Source: Saccopteryx bilineata (taxonomy: Eukaryota > Chordata > Mammalia > Chiroptera > Emballonuridae). From it: DNA of 64,000 nucleotides. The translations under genes and the position numbers were made by a program. The stretch is taken from contig NC_089490.1 of the NCBI RefSeq assembly GCF_036850765.1, forward strand, positions 294,606,982 to 294,670,981, read 5' to 3'. Below are positions 1 to 11,399 of the stretch, in pieces (positions within the stretch are counted from its first letter, which is position 1; each line of letters opens with the position of its first letter). The notes under the pieces are model-generated. The model searched no databases. It saw nothing but the letters and a program-made list of their open reading frames with translations, and was not told the DNA's origin.

Positions 1-1177
1 TTTCATAGTTGATTCAACATGAATATGTGTGCTGTAAATTGTCTTCAATTTTGTATGTTTAAAAATATAATTTAAAATTAAAATAATTTGAAATATATAC
101 ATAGTTTTACCCTAAATCACGATTGTTCCTTTAGCTGGATATAGAATTCTAACCTGACAGTTAACTCACAACTATTTTTGTCAAAATGAAGATAGTTCAC
201 ATTGAATGTTTTAGCTTGATATTTACATGGGGTCTTTTGTATAGTTTTTCTGTTTTTTTCAGATCTTAAAAATTTAATATTCAGCCATTTCCTTAGAAAA
301 TAACTATGTTTTTATCTTTATTCTAATAGGCCCTTCCTTTGAGAGCATGTGACGTGTGTCCTTGGTTATGCCTATATGGCCCATTGCCACTTCACCCCTA
401 TGCTTGTGAATTCTTTACTGAGAGTAAGGTTATATGGTCTCAGATCATATAATTGATGTCAGAGATCTTTTCATTGGACCAGTGAACAAACATCCTGGCA
501 CAAGTCCTATTGTGTGGTCTCCCTCCCCTCCTTCTTACCTTATTTTGACACAGTTTTACAAAAGTAATACTTCCAGTTATAAAATAAATAAGTCATAAGG
601 AAGTAACAAACAACATATAGAGTATAGTTAGTAATACTGTGGTAACTTGGTATCGTGACAGAAAGGAACTAGTCCTTTGGTGGTGGTCATTTTATACTAC
701 TATTAATATCAGATCACTATAAAAGAGGTCTGAAATTACTATAATAATATAAGTCAATTATACTTCAATTTTTAAAAAGTGGAAACTCCAGGAAGCTGTC
801 AATTTATTTCTATATTTTAAAGGAATACAAGAAGCTGCTGTATTTTCTGATATAAAATGAATGACCACCTGAGTCCTCATTGACATAATGGAAAACTTGG
901 CCTAGTTACCAAACTCGAATCAAACAACTCCAAGGCTCTTACTTGAAAATCATAAGCCTTAGGAAATTAGCCCTTAATAACATTGTGAGTTTAGTTTTCT
1001 ACTTTTGGACTATAGAGAAATTTGTCATTTTTTTGAGCATGTTCATGATTTTTATTATATATACTTGAATATTTGCTTGTCATTGATACATATTATTTAG
1101 AGCTCTAGAGAATGAAGGTATGTGATAATAATATTATCTGTATTAGAATGCAACAGATATCTCTGTGTGTATATACA
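1..1177. other. AT-rich intergenic DNA, possible ancient L1 trace
   Basis: No gene or clear repeat is visible. Around 130-175 the phrase 'gctggatatagaattctaacctgacagtt' resembles the antisense of the ORF1-proximal part of old mammalian L1 elements, so a decayed antisense L1 fragment is possible. The match is too short to bound. Confidence 0.4.
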
Positions 1178-1179
1178 TA

Positions 1180-1574
1180 CAACTGGTGCTTGAGTTACGA
1201 CCACGATTGGTTCCGACAGATAAGTCGTAACACAATTTGGTCGTAAGTTGAGTAGGCTATATGTACAGTACTGTGAAATGATGTTATAAAAATCTTTAAG
1301 TCAAATACAAAGATAATTTCCTCTTGGTAGACATCTTGGGAGAGGTTTGATAAAAAATATCTAAGACACAAAATACAAATTGCTGTACTGAGTCTGGGAT
1401 AACAGTTGAAATGGTGCACGCGGAGATGGTAGTGCTGCCAGAAGCTGGTTCTCACTGTTTTACACCCAGCTGGCAATGCTTGCACTGCCAGAAGTGGAGC
1501 AGTCATGGCTAGCGATTGTGGTTGTAAAGTCGAATGGTCGTAAGTTGCATAAGTCATAAGTTGATCAATACCTG
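1180..1574 (-). mobile_element. Non-autonomous Tigger-like (Tc1/mariner superfamily) DNA transposon
   Basis: The element is 395 bp and lies between two TA dinucleotides (1178-1179 and 1575-1576). Its ends are imperfect inverted repeats rich in the phrase 'acttacgacc': the left end has 'gagttacgacc' and 'ggtcgtaagttgag', the right end 'ggtcgtaagttgcataag'. On the minus strand, around 1336, a short frame opens with MSTKRKLSL and then stops; this resembles the start of pogo/Tigger transposases. The middle is not a functional gene. The superfamily call rests on the TA target and this short peptide; the exact family is not known to me. Confidence 0.55.
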
Positions 1575-1576
1575 TA

Positions 1577-2461
1577 CTTCCATTTGGGGGTTATTTTCTT
1601 AGGCCATGTTTCCAGAAATGGAATTATTTAATTATGAGAGTATATACATCCTTAATTTTCTTGATATGGCTGCCAAATATCTATCCTAAATGGTTAACAT
1701 TTTATTTTGCATTGCTGTTTCAAAGGCACCTTTTTATTTTAAACTAAAGTATAATGAAGGCCTGAAAAATATTAATACTGTTTTTACCTGACATATTCAT
1801 AAAACCTGCTCTAATTTCTGAGGTTTTTAAAATATCCCAAGTGTAATATGTTTATGTGCTTTATCTCACTCTCCAGAAGTGTTGTGCTTATGAAACTCAA
1901 GAAATAATTCATGTTTTCTTCGGTCAGAATCAACACTGTAACTGAGTTTCCTTTTTGTCAGGAGGTCTACAATAGAAGGACTAAGTTACAGATCAGAGCT
2001 GATTGAGTCATGGGTATGAGGCAGATGAACTGAACCTTCCTAAAGATTTTGTAGAAACTCACTGATAAATAAATAGAGAATTCTAACAATGCTGTCTGTA
2101 CAGCAACTGAATTTCAGACACAGTTACATGTATACTCTCAGGAAAATAAATACAAAATGAAAGGAAATTAGGAAAACTAATACATTTTTACACTATAAAT
2201 ATGCCTAGCCAAAAAAACAAATGAAAAATGACTTGTTCATAGTAAAGTTGGAAAAATAAACATACACTATTAAGAAGCAGTTTGCTCTTGGCCAAGGGTT
2301 ACTTCGCATCAGATTATTCATTTGGTGAAGAAGGAAAATTAAAACATTTTTCAGTTACTTTATAAATTGACAAGCTAAAATTACTAACCTTTTTGGTGAC
2401 ATGTTAATATATCAAATGCTTTCTTGAATATTTGTCAAGATACTTAGTGATAATTTAGAGT
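1577..2461. other. Intergenic DNA, nothing recognised
   Basis: AT-rich sequence between a Tigger-like element and a SINE. I see no gene, RNA or repeat that I can name. Confidence 0.5.
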
Positions 2462-2473
2462 TAGAACCAAAGA

Positions 2474-2865
2474 GCCTGAGAAGATGGTGCTACACTGGAT
2501 AGAGCATCGATCTGGGACTCTGAGGACTCAGGTTCAAATTCCTGTCACTAGTTTGAGCATGGGCTCATCTGGCTTGAGCTTGGGTTTACTAGCTTGAACA
2601 CACGGTCACCAGCTTAAGGGTGGGATTATAGACATGACTCCATGGTTACTGGCTTGAGCTCAAAGTTCACTGGCTTGAGCCCAAGGTCTCAGGCTTGAGT
2701 AAGGGAACAGTTGCTTGGCTAGAGCCCCCTGGTCAAGGCACATATGAGAAAGCAATCAATAAACAACTAAGATGCTGCAACTATGAGTTGATGCTTTTCA
2801 TCTCTCTCCCTTCTTGTCTGTCTGTCCCTGACTCTCCCTCCCCTCTCTTTCTCTTAAAAAAAAAA
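2474..2865 (+). mobile_element. tRNA-derived SINE, Rhin-1-like, long variant
   Basis: A tRNA-like head ('gtggatagagcatcgatctgggactctgaggac', then box-B-like 'ggttcaaattcc') is followed by the family body ('tgagcttgggtttactagcttg', 'aaggcacatatgagaaagcaatcaat'), the 'gatgcttttcatctctctccc' tail and poly(A). It is flanked by a perfect 12-bp target-site duplication, TAGAACCAAAGA, at 2462-2473 and 2866-2877. Extra copies of the 'ggcttgagc' module make the body longer than usual. Divergence suggests an older copy. Confidence 0.85.
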
Positions 2866-2877
2866 TAGAACCAAAGA

Positions 2878-3325
2878 AATTTTATACTCTTTTAGCATGT
2901 ATTCTATGATGACTGCTGAAACTTTGAATCAAATATTGAGCCTTACCTTGTGGAAGCGTGAGTGTTAATATGTCTTAGTTCTAAGTAAAGAAGTATGCTA
3001 GTGACAAAAGAGGAGGAGAGAAAAATAAAAACAAATAAAAATGTGAGTCTCCTAGTTGACTCTAGAAGGGTTGGTACCAGTGAGTCAGGGAGTCAGGAAG
3101 CTAAGATATAAACAGGAGCATAATTTAGCAGTAACTACATTCTTAGAAGGGCACGCATGCTTTAGATCTTAAACACAAATATGCCTTGACTACTCTACTT
3201 AGAATTGCATAGTCCAAATTACCAATTATAGCAGCTTTTTTTCCTTCTATCTTTGAATATGGTTGTATTGCAAAAACAATTATGATGATGTAATTGACAG
3301 AAAGACACCTGCAAACAAAAGGTCT
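2878..3325. other. Intergenic DNA, nothing recognised
   Basis: Unique-looking AT-rich sequence between two SINEs; no coding or RNA signal seen. Confidence 0.5.
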
Positions 3326-3336
3326 TCAAGTGAATT

Positions 3337-3672
3337 TTTTTTTATTTATTTAACAGAGACAGAGAGAGAGTCAGAGAGGGGAATAGATAGGGACAGACAG
3401 GCAGGAACAGAGAGATGAGAAGCATCAATTATTAGTTTTTTTCGTTGCAACACCTTAGTTGTTCATTGATTGCTTTCTCATATGTGCCTTGACTGTGGGC
3501 CTTCAGCAGACCGAGCAACCCACTGCTTGAGCCAGCGACCTTGGGTCCAAGCTGGTGAGCTTTGCTCAAACCAGATGAGCCCGCGCTCAAGTGGAGACCT
3601 CAGGGTCTCGAACCTGGGTCCTTCCACATCCCAGTCCGATGCTCTATCCACTGCACCACCGCCTGGTCCGGC
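3337..3672 (-). mobile_element. tRNA-derived SINE, Rhin-1-like, antisense
   Basis: Read on the plus strand it runs poly(T), 'cagagacagagagag', 'gatgagaagcatcaatt', 'gttgttcattgattgctttctcatatgtgcc', then the reverse of the tRNA head ending 'gctctatccactgcaccaccgcctggtc'. The flanking duplication TCAAGTGAATT is perfect over 11 bp (3326-3336, 3673-3683). The open frame starting at 3470 lies entirely inside it and is not a gene. Confidence 0.88.
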
Positions 3673-3683
3673 TCAAGTGAATT

Positions 3684-5657
3684 CTTTAGAGTAAGTAAAG
3701 CAAGATAATTTTGAGTTTATGTAAAGGCAAAATATTTTCTGAAAGTGAGCAGTCCCGTCTATTGAAATTCCAAGGTATGCAGTTGTGAGTTGTAATTTTT
3801 TATCTTTCAAGGGGTAAATTTTGCCATTCTCATCAGTTGCAAATAATTTCAGACTATTTTTAAAGGACTACTATGCATTAGAGTAAATCATCTGCCTTCT
3901 TTCAGGTACATCATTGTTTTAAGAGGCCTGGGCTTACAGGCTGCCTAAATTTTATTTCTGCAGACAGTATTTTCATAAATCAGAAGGTACTGGGTTTTTT
4001 GAAAATCAGAATAAATCTAGGCTTATACCCAAGTATACAAACAGAGTCATCAATCTTGGAAGTTGAAATTTTGAGAAAGAAAAGAAATTTCTTTCTGTTT
4101 ATAGATCTCTTCGCCCTTGGTTTTTTCAATGTCATTTTTTAAAGATAAATTGAGATAAGCAGGTATCTTTGTTTTTGGAGGTAGCCTTGTTCTTTAAGAT
4201 CAGGCTTTCTTCTTAAGTTTTATGTTAGAAGGTCTAAAGGAGTCTCCAAGCTTATATACATTGAAAACTCACAGTTCTTTGTAGGAGAGCAGATAAGAGT
4301 TTGAGAAGATCACCTAGATATCAACAAAGAATAAATGTTCTTGCTATTTAGTCCACTTTATATGGCTGTAAATGGCTGGTTCAATATTCAGATTCAAGTT
4401 CATTCCCCCCAACCCCAGAAAAGAAAATCATTGCAATAAACGGTACTACAGGACTTGAAAGAGTCCACATACTTTGCAAATACCTATCTTACTCTTGTCT
4501 ATACTTTCACCAGAGTATCATGTGGGTTATAATATTAATATAAACAAGGAACATTATAAGTATATAAGAAGCACTAAAGATCTAAATAACAACCTTGTAT
4601 TTTTAATAGTATCAATCCAGTTTATTAAATAAACATTGATAAAGTTGTATATCATATCCATGCCAATAGATATATTTTATTTGTTAGATGTAATCTGTAT
4701 CAGTCTAAAAGCTAATGTTATAAAAAATCAAAAGACAGATTCTATTATTATTTTTATTTTAAAGATATTAAAAATGTGGAAAAGAATTAATAAAATGAGG
4801 AACTGTGATTTGAACTCAGACAATCTGGTTCTAGAATACTTGTTTAGACCTCTAAACAGTAGAAGATGAATATTACATACTTTTTTTTTCACCTCTTAGG
4901 GAAATTATAATCTATTGATGACAAAGTTTAGGCCTGACACAATCTTTTTAATAATAGATGCCTTGGTTTATTATATCTTTCTACTTTTCTAGTCATTATT
5001 TCTGTCTATTTCAAAATTATGGACTCTGGACCAGACCAGATGATATCCCATACCCAAGATATGAGCAATCTTGCTTTTCAACACAGGATTTTAGAAGTGA
5101 ATCTTCTAACTAATTCCATGTTTTCTCTTACTAATCTTACTAAGTAATGTCATATTTACAACTTGCTTTTATTTTTAATTTGCAGATTAAGTCTCCTCTT
5201 TGCTCTAAAGAGCTATCATACATAAACATTAAAAAATATTAAACATCGCTACTTATTCTGTTATTCTTTCAAGTATTCTCACATATCTTATTGGGTAACT
5301 ACATATTTATTTGATTCTATCTCATAAATCTTGTAAATTAATTTTGAAGTTTGGAATTGAACATAATTCTTTAGTCCAGTAGTACTTAGCCCAAAGGACA
5401 GGAGAAAGATTGTATCTGGGTTTCCACATACCATGTAAATATTAACTGACCACAACAGTTTACTACTTTTTCAGCAACAACATTTTTTGCCAAACTTATT
5501 TTTATTACGGTAACTAGACACCTCAGCCCAAGCTTATAACAAGCAGTGACTATTTTTTATTTCATATTTATACAATTTGAGAGGTTGTTCTAAAGTTATG
5601 TATTGATCATTATGCCTATTGAAATTTATCTTTTAGAACTTTAATGAGTTGGATTCA
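3684..5657. other. Intergenic DNA, nothing recognised
   Basis: About 2 kb of AT-rich sequence. The small open frame at 4636-4869 has low-complexity I/K/N-rich composition and no recognisable domain. Confidence 0.5.
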
Positions 5658-5839
5658 TTTTTTATTTATTTATTTATTTTAGAAAAGGGAGGGGGGAGAC
5701 AGAGAGAGAGCAAGATAGGAGGAAGAGCAGGAAGCATCAACTCTTATATGTGCCTTGAGCAGGCAAGCCCAGGGTTTCAAACCAGTGACCCCAGCATTCC
5801 AGGTTGATGTTTTATCCACTGTGCCACCACAGGTCAGGC
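5658..5839 (-). mobile_element. Short tRNA-derived SINE, antisense
   Basis: About 180 bp: a poly(T)/TTTA tail, 'gacagagagagagcaagatagg', 'aggaagcatcaactcttatatgtgccttgagcaggcaagcccagggtt', then the antisense tRNA head ending 'ttatccactgtgccaccacaggtcaggc'. The same short family recurs at 50930-51129. The flanking duplication is degraded, which suggests age. Confidence 0.75.
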
Positions 5840-7686
5840 AGTAAGACAGATTCTTTACTAATGGAATTTTTTAAATATGTTTTATTTCAAAGAATGTCAC
5901 AGTGAAACTATCAACAACTGCATAATAATAGACTGAAAATCTACATTATTGGCAGTATTAAAAGTGCCTTTTGAATGCTGTTCAAAAATACTAGCAATAA
6001 AATTATAGTTAATTAAGATTGAATATTTTAAATATATACTCTTCCAGTAAAAAATAATTTTGTATTGTAACCAATATATATCAGAACTCTGCAGTATAAG
6101 GATTTTTCTAATATTTTGGAAATCATAATGTTGGAATTGGATGTGTAGCTTTATAAAACTTGTCTAGCCTCTTTGAATAAATTAAGATATTGGACTAGAT
6201 GACTGCTAACATAATTTTATTATATTGTTTATCAATGTCAGTCTATGCATATGATGTCCATGTATGTGTATAAAATATAATTTATGAAATGATTATTTTA
6301 TTTAAACTATTCTTAATAATGCCAGATTGTACATAATCTGTATAGTTTGAGTGAATTATACATCATACAGAATTTTGGGAAGTAAGCCAAATCATCATGG
6401 TGCCACAGAATTTTCACAATATGATCTCACCACACTCAGTACCAGAAAACAGAACTGGACTAAACCAAAATCATGAAAGTAAGCATTGTCTCTGAATTTA
6501 TCTTACTTCATATTTGACAACTGACACATTTGATAGTTTCCTATAATCCTTCTTCTGATTAGGATATAACCCTCATAGACAAGATGCCCCCTGGGTTGAG
6601 CCAGACATTCCTGTTTCCTATTCTTCTTGATACTACATTTAAAACAAAATATTGCACTTAGGTTTTGCTCACTTTCTATATATGTTTCAGTACCTCTCTT
6701 GCATTTATTGGCCCATTCATTCTCTTTAAGTAAAATATTTATTTGTCCCCTTCAATTTTGTTGTTGTGATGATTATATGAGAAAAGTAATTGAAAGTGTG
6801 TAATGTATATGTGATATGTAACCTAGAGAGAAAAAAAAAAGACTGTGTTTAAATAGTGGCATACCCTTTGGTTAGGTGAACTTTATTAGAGCTCTTTTCT
6901 CTATAGAACAAGAGATGGATTTCTTTTCTATCTCCACTTTTTGACACTGAGCTAATCAAGAGCTAGAAGAACTATGCCTCATTCATCTCCATATAATCAA
7001 TACTTAACATAATAGTGTCAATGGAGTTCAGTGGTTTTAAAGCAACAAAACCCAGTTGAGTTATCTTAAAGTTCAATCAGCTGAATTGCTCACCAGTATG
7101 TTTTGGAATCAAACCACTTACATTGAAAGAAGAATAATTATTGTTTCAGAAATGTTTGTTTGAGCTTAATTCAATTTCATATCAAATTGGTTTTCTTCTG
7201 TAAGTATGCCTGTAATATGCTGGGGTACTTGAGATACTGATTCATATTTAGATTATATAATATTGCTGAATAAATTAAATCAGGAGTCAACAGTTTTTCT
7301 GTAGAGAGCCCAGTAGTAAATATTTCAGGGTTATGGCCATATGGTTTCTGTTGCCACTATTCAACTCTGCTGTGGCAGTGAGAAATGAGCCTTCAGCATA
7401 TGTAAATGAGTGAGTGTGACTTTTCCAATCATACTTTATTGATACAAATAGGCAGAAGGCCTGATTTGGCCCATAGTTTATTGACTTCGGGATTAAATCA
7501 GTACCACTGCCCAAAATAAAAGTTGGGAATTCACCAGATGCAATGTTAAATCAATTGACTTATTAAGCTCTCATATAACTAATACTTGGTTCTCATTTGT
7601 TATACTATTTTATAAAATAAGGGGTTTGAATTAAACCAATTTTTTGAAAATGGTTTTCAGGATACATTACTAAGAATTTTGTGATT
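5840..7686. other. Intergenic DNA, nothing recognised
   Basis: AT-rich sequence without credible open frames or repeats I can name. The 75-residue minus-strand frame at 7287-7514 shows no domain and is probably chance. Confidence 0.5.
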
Positions 7687-7697
7687 AATACATTTGG

Positions 7698-7877
7698 GCC
7701 CTGGCTGTGTATTTCAGTTGGTTAGCATGTATTCCTGATATGCCAAGGTTTTTGGTTTGATCCTCAGTCAGGGCACATACAAGAAGCAACCAAGCATCCG
7801 CCTAGCACAATTAAGTGGAACAATAGATTGATTTCTCTCTCTCTCAAAGCAATAAAGAAATTTTTAAAAAGTTTAAA
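7698..7877 (+). mobile_element. VES-like tRNA-derived SINE (old)
   Basis: A head beginning 'gccctggctgtgtatttcagttggttagcatg', a box-B-like 'ggtttgatcctcagtcagggcacatac', a body 'gatttctctctctctc' and a terminal 'aataaag/aaaa' tail. It is flanked by a perfect 11-bp duplication AATACATTTGG (7687-7697 and 7878-7888). This is the arrangement of the bat VES family, though diverged. Confidence 0.75.
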
Positions 7878-7888
7878 AATACATTTGG

Positions 7889-10499
7889 CATATGAGTAGC
7901 AATATCCATTAATATGCTAATTTACCTCATAATCATTAAAGCAGAGATAGAGTATACAATGTCTACCAAATGTATTTGACAAGAAATATTTTCCAAGACA
8001 TTTCATGGTATTAGTATGGATGGGAATATATTTTGGAGATCATTGAAAAATATGAACATTACTATTCCTTTAAGTTCTGACTTCTACTTATAAAATTCAA
8101 ACAATTTTGTCTTTGGAATATAGTGCTTCAATTAAAAGAAATAATGATATCCACTGCCTCAGTAGGGAATATGAGAACTTCCAACATTCCTAGACGTTTT
8201 CCACAGGGAGTCTCTTTTTATTTTATTGATTTTAATTTATTGTGTTTACATAGATTCAAGTGTCCCACCGAATACATCCAAGGAGTCTCTTATAATCAAC
8301 AGGTGCAATCTCATTTCCTTTTCTTGAAATCTCAGAATTCCACCCATTTTGGCAAAGGTGAAGGGAAATTCTAGCCATTCATTATAATTTATTATAATCT
8401 TTTCTCCTTTCTTTTCCCCTTGTTATCTCTTCTGGAAGAGACCATAATAATCTTCATATTTTTCTCTTCTTCCTTTTAGACTGAATTTCCAAGTTTTCAA
8501 CAAGTAAATAAGCCTCACAATGGAGAATTATATTCACAGTCTCTACTGTAACTAACCAGCCTTGATCATGTGCTTAAGTTCTGGAAAGTACAATGCTGGC
8601 TCCCTATCTCTGGTCACTGAAGGGAAACTGCTTATTCTGCACTTCCTCTTCTCCCTCCTCTGGGCCAAGAAGCAGACATGGCTGTGGTAAATTACCGCTG
8701 GTCATGTTAGGAGGAGACTGCAGGAGCTGGAGCAACAAAATACAAGGGACCTGGATGCCCACCTGATTGATGGAGCAAAGACGACTGACACTCTGAAAGC
8801 CCCAGGAGGTCACGTTTAACACAAAACAGAAATAAGCTTCCATCTTATTTATACCACTGGCACTGGTTTCTTTTGAAGTAGATAAACAAATATCCTTAAT
8901 AATATGTTTATTTTTAAAAATGTCAGAATTTAGAGTTATTTCTGTGTCTGCTTTATAGTCCACTATGCTGACTCTTACGTCTAAGTCAGATCTGCCAACC
9001 AAACTGATGTAGAACCTTAACCTGTACTTTTCCCTCAGATAAGACTGAGGTAGAGAGAAAGACTTAAATTACCTACATGAAAACTGAAAGTCATTGATCA
9101 GGTAGAAACAGAGGCGTTTTTTTTTCTCCATGTTCTGTCTGATGGTAGCACATATATTTTATTATCTGCATGTACTTTGGCAGAAACTACTTCTCTTTCA
9201 TCAACCAATTTGGATCATTTACTTATAGGACTAACAAAGCAGGAATATATTTGAATAAACATGTGTGTGTTTCAGTGTATGTGCATTTGATGGCATAGCA
9301 ATTTTCTAAAACTACCTGCTATTTTCAATTATCTATGCATCTGTGGCCTTTCATCAGTGTGGAAAATCAAGGGTTGAGTTTAGTTAACAAACATGACTAT
9401 CTGGGAAGCATTAATAATTCTTGTAAAATGTCTTACTAAGTATTATTTTTATGTTGAATGGAATTAAATAGAAATATTAGTGTACACGTTAAAGAAATAT
9501 GGGACAATTTAATTATGGCTCCCTGTAGATATAACTTTTTATATGAACAATAACAATAAAATCTTAGGTGAAACACTATAATTTTTATGGCAGTAAATAG
9601 CCTATCTAAAGGCTGTTACTTAAATTAAATAAATACAAAAGCTGCATTTTATTGTAATGAAGATCCATTCACATAATTACTTCTCTACATAAAACTTTAG
9701 ATTCAACGAGAGCATAAGCAATTCAAGTGCTATCACAAATAAAATATTTTTCAAAAAAATAAAAACTCTGATTATATCTTGATTTTATCCCTTTGCATCC
9801 AATTTCATAAACTAATATATTATGCACATTTTGGAATCTGTATTTTTTTATTTAAAAATATCACCTAAATACCACATTAGAAATTTAAAAAATCAATTCA
9901 GTTATCAATCCATAAATTTATTTTGGAATAGGTATGTATGTATGTATGTATGTATGTATAATAGGGTGGGAAATGTCATCACATCCTTCATCATTGCACT
10001 TTTTTTGTCTTCCTGTGGTGAACACCTGTGGCTTGTTGGCAATTTGTTTGCTTCTCAGAACTATTAAGCACTCTATATTTTTAGAGTGGATTAACTCAGA
10101 GTTATTTAACACAGGTGTTTCTATAATTATGATATATTGGGAAATCTACAGCACTCAATAGCTTCCAGGTTCTCACTTGTTCCTGGGTGATAAAATCTGT
10201 CCCAGATGCCATGTAGTTTTATTGAAGCAATGAGAGAAGGTTAAGCATAAACTTCCTTAATTGACTTTTAATAAACTAAACAGATACTTTCTTTTAAATA
10301 TTTGACATTTTTTAATATACAGAATAATATTTGTAAGTTATTTATTTTCATGTAGTAAACCAAGTTATCTGAAAAAACCTTTTTTTTAAAATATCACATA
10401 TTTAAAGACTATACCAATTTTATTCTTACATTTATAGAATTTTGGAACCCTTTTATTTTATGCACTATTGCTTCTATACAGCTATTGATTTCATTTACA
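7889..10499. other. Intergenic DNA with an unassigned coding-like stretch
   Basis: Mostly AT-rich and unrecognised. From about 8600 to 9000 the base composition rises and a 132-residue minus-strand frame is open. Phrases such as 'gctcctgcagtctcctcctaacatgacc' look like an old interspersed repeat rather than an exon, but I cannot assign a family. No splice-bounded coding pattern is evident. Confidence 0.4.
9931..9960. repeat. (TATG)n microsatellite
   Basis: About seven uninterrupted units of the tetranucleotide TATG. It creates spurious MYVC-type and HTYI-type open frames on both strands. Confidence 0.95.
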
Positions 10500-10501
10500 T
10501 A

Positions 10502-11097
10502 CAATGTGTCCATAAAGTCGTGGTGTACTTTTGACCGGTCACAGGAAAGCAACAAATGACGATAGAAATGTGAAATCTGCACCAAATAAAAGGAATGCTC
10601 TCCCAGTTTCATACCTATTCAGTGCAGTTTGATGTGGGCTCACGCACAGATTTTTTAGGGCTCCTTAGGTAGCTATCCTGTATAGCCTCTACAGACTCAT
10701 CACTGACTGATGGCCTACCAGAACGAGGTTTCTCCACCAAACTGCCGGTTTCCTTCAACTGCTTATCCCATGGAGTAATGTTATTCCTATGTGGTGGCAC
10801 TTCATTATAAATGCACCGATATTCACATTGCACTTTGGTCATGCATTCGAATTTAGCAAGCCACAGAACACACTGAACTTTCCTCTGTATGGTCCACATC
10901 TCAACTGGCATGGCCGTAGGCTGCTCCGCAGTATAAATGGTGTTACATCTCATCTGCGCATGCGCACATGCTGCCACATCATCCTACAGATATTGGAAGG
11001 GTTTTCCTTTTATTTGGTTCAGATTTCACATTTCTATCGTCTTTTGTTGCTTTCCTGTGACAGGTCAAAAGTGCACCATGACTTTATGGACACGCTG
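10502..11097 (-). mobile_element. Mariner-type DNA transposon, internally deleted, long inverted repeats
   Basis: The element is 596 bp, bounded by TA on each side (10500-10501 and 11098-11099). The ends 'caatgtgtccataaagtcgtgg' and 'ccatgactttatggacacgctg' are inverted repeats, and the match continues inward for roughly 100 bp past 'ttttgacc', 'tcacaggaaagcaacaaa' and 'gacgatagaaatgtgaaatctg'. Such a long TIR is more than the ~30 bp of ordinary mariners. The centre keeps the N-terminal part of a transposase gene on the minus strand; the catalytic half is missing, so the copy is non-autonomous. Family name unknown to me. Confidence 0.8.
10615..10977 (-). pseudogene. Mariner transposase N-terminal fragment
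   Basis: A 120-residue open frame inside the mariner relic. From about residue 27 it reads MWTIQRKVQCVLWLAKFE, followed by EYRCIYNEVPPHRNNITPW, a KQLKETGSLVEKPRSGRPS linker and a second helix region ending SPKKSVRE. This is the DNA-binding (helix-turn-helix) half of IS630/Tc1/mariner transposases, of the DUF4817-like kind that reads 'W...F.ETGSV..K.RSGRPS'. It would bind the inverted repeats. The DDE catalytic domain is absent and the frame ends in the inverted repeat, so no active enzyme is possible. The first ~26 residues are probably not native. Confidence 0.75.
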
Positions 11098-11186
11098 TAA
11101 TGCCATTTACATTTAATTTTTATTTTCAAAATATAAAACATACTTTTATATACTATATAAAATATAAGATGTACGTTTTTGGGTTT

Positions 11187-11399
11187 AGTTTTTTAATTAG
11201 ATGTACATTAACTGATTTTAGAGATACAGAGAAAGAAGGGGGGGAGAGAAAGAGAGGGAGAGAGTGAAGCATTCATTTGTTGTTCCACTTAGTTATGTAT
11301 TTATAGTCACTTTCTGTATGTGCCATGACTAGGAATTGAAACCACAACCTTGGTGTTTCAGGATGATGCTCTAACCAACTAAACTAACCAGCCATGGCC
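11187..11399 (-). mobile_element. VES-like tRNA-derived SINE, antisense (old)
   Basis: Antisense order: A/G-rich tract 'gagaaagagagggagagagtgaag', 'tgttccacttagttatgtatttatagtcac', then 'atgtgccatgactaggaattgaaaccacaacc' (antisense box B) and 'gctctaaccaactaaactaaccagccatgg' (antisense box A). The flanking duplication is eroded. Diverged like the copy at 7698. Confidence 0.7.

Noticed and set aside
8604..9002. 132-residue minus-strand frame as a gene or retrocopy
   Set aside because: No recognisable domain, start context or poly(A); more likely an old interspersed repeat, though I could not name it.
9931..9960. CRISPR-like or protein-coding repeat
   Set aside because: A simple TATG microsatellite without spacers; this is nuclear mammalian DNA.
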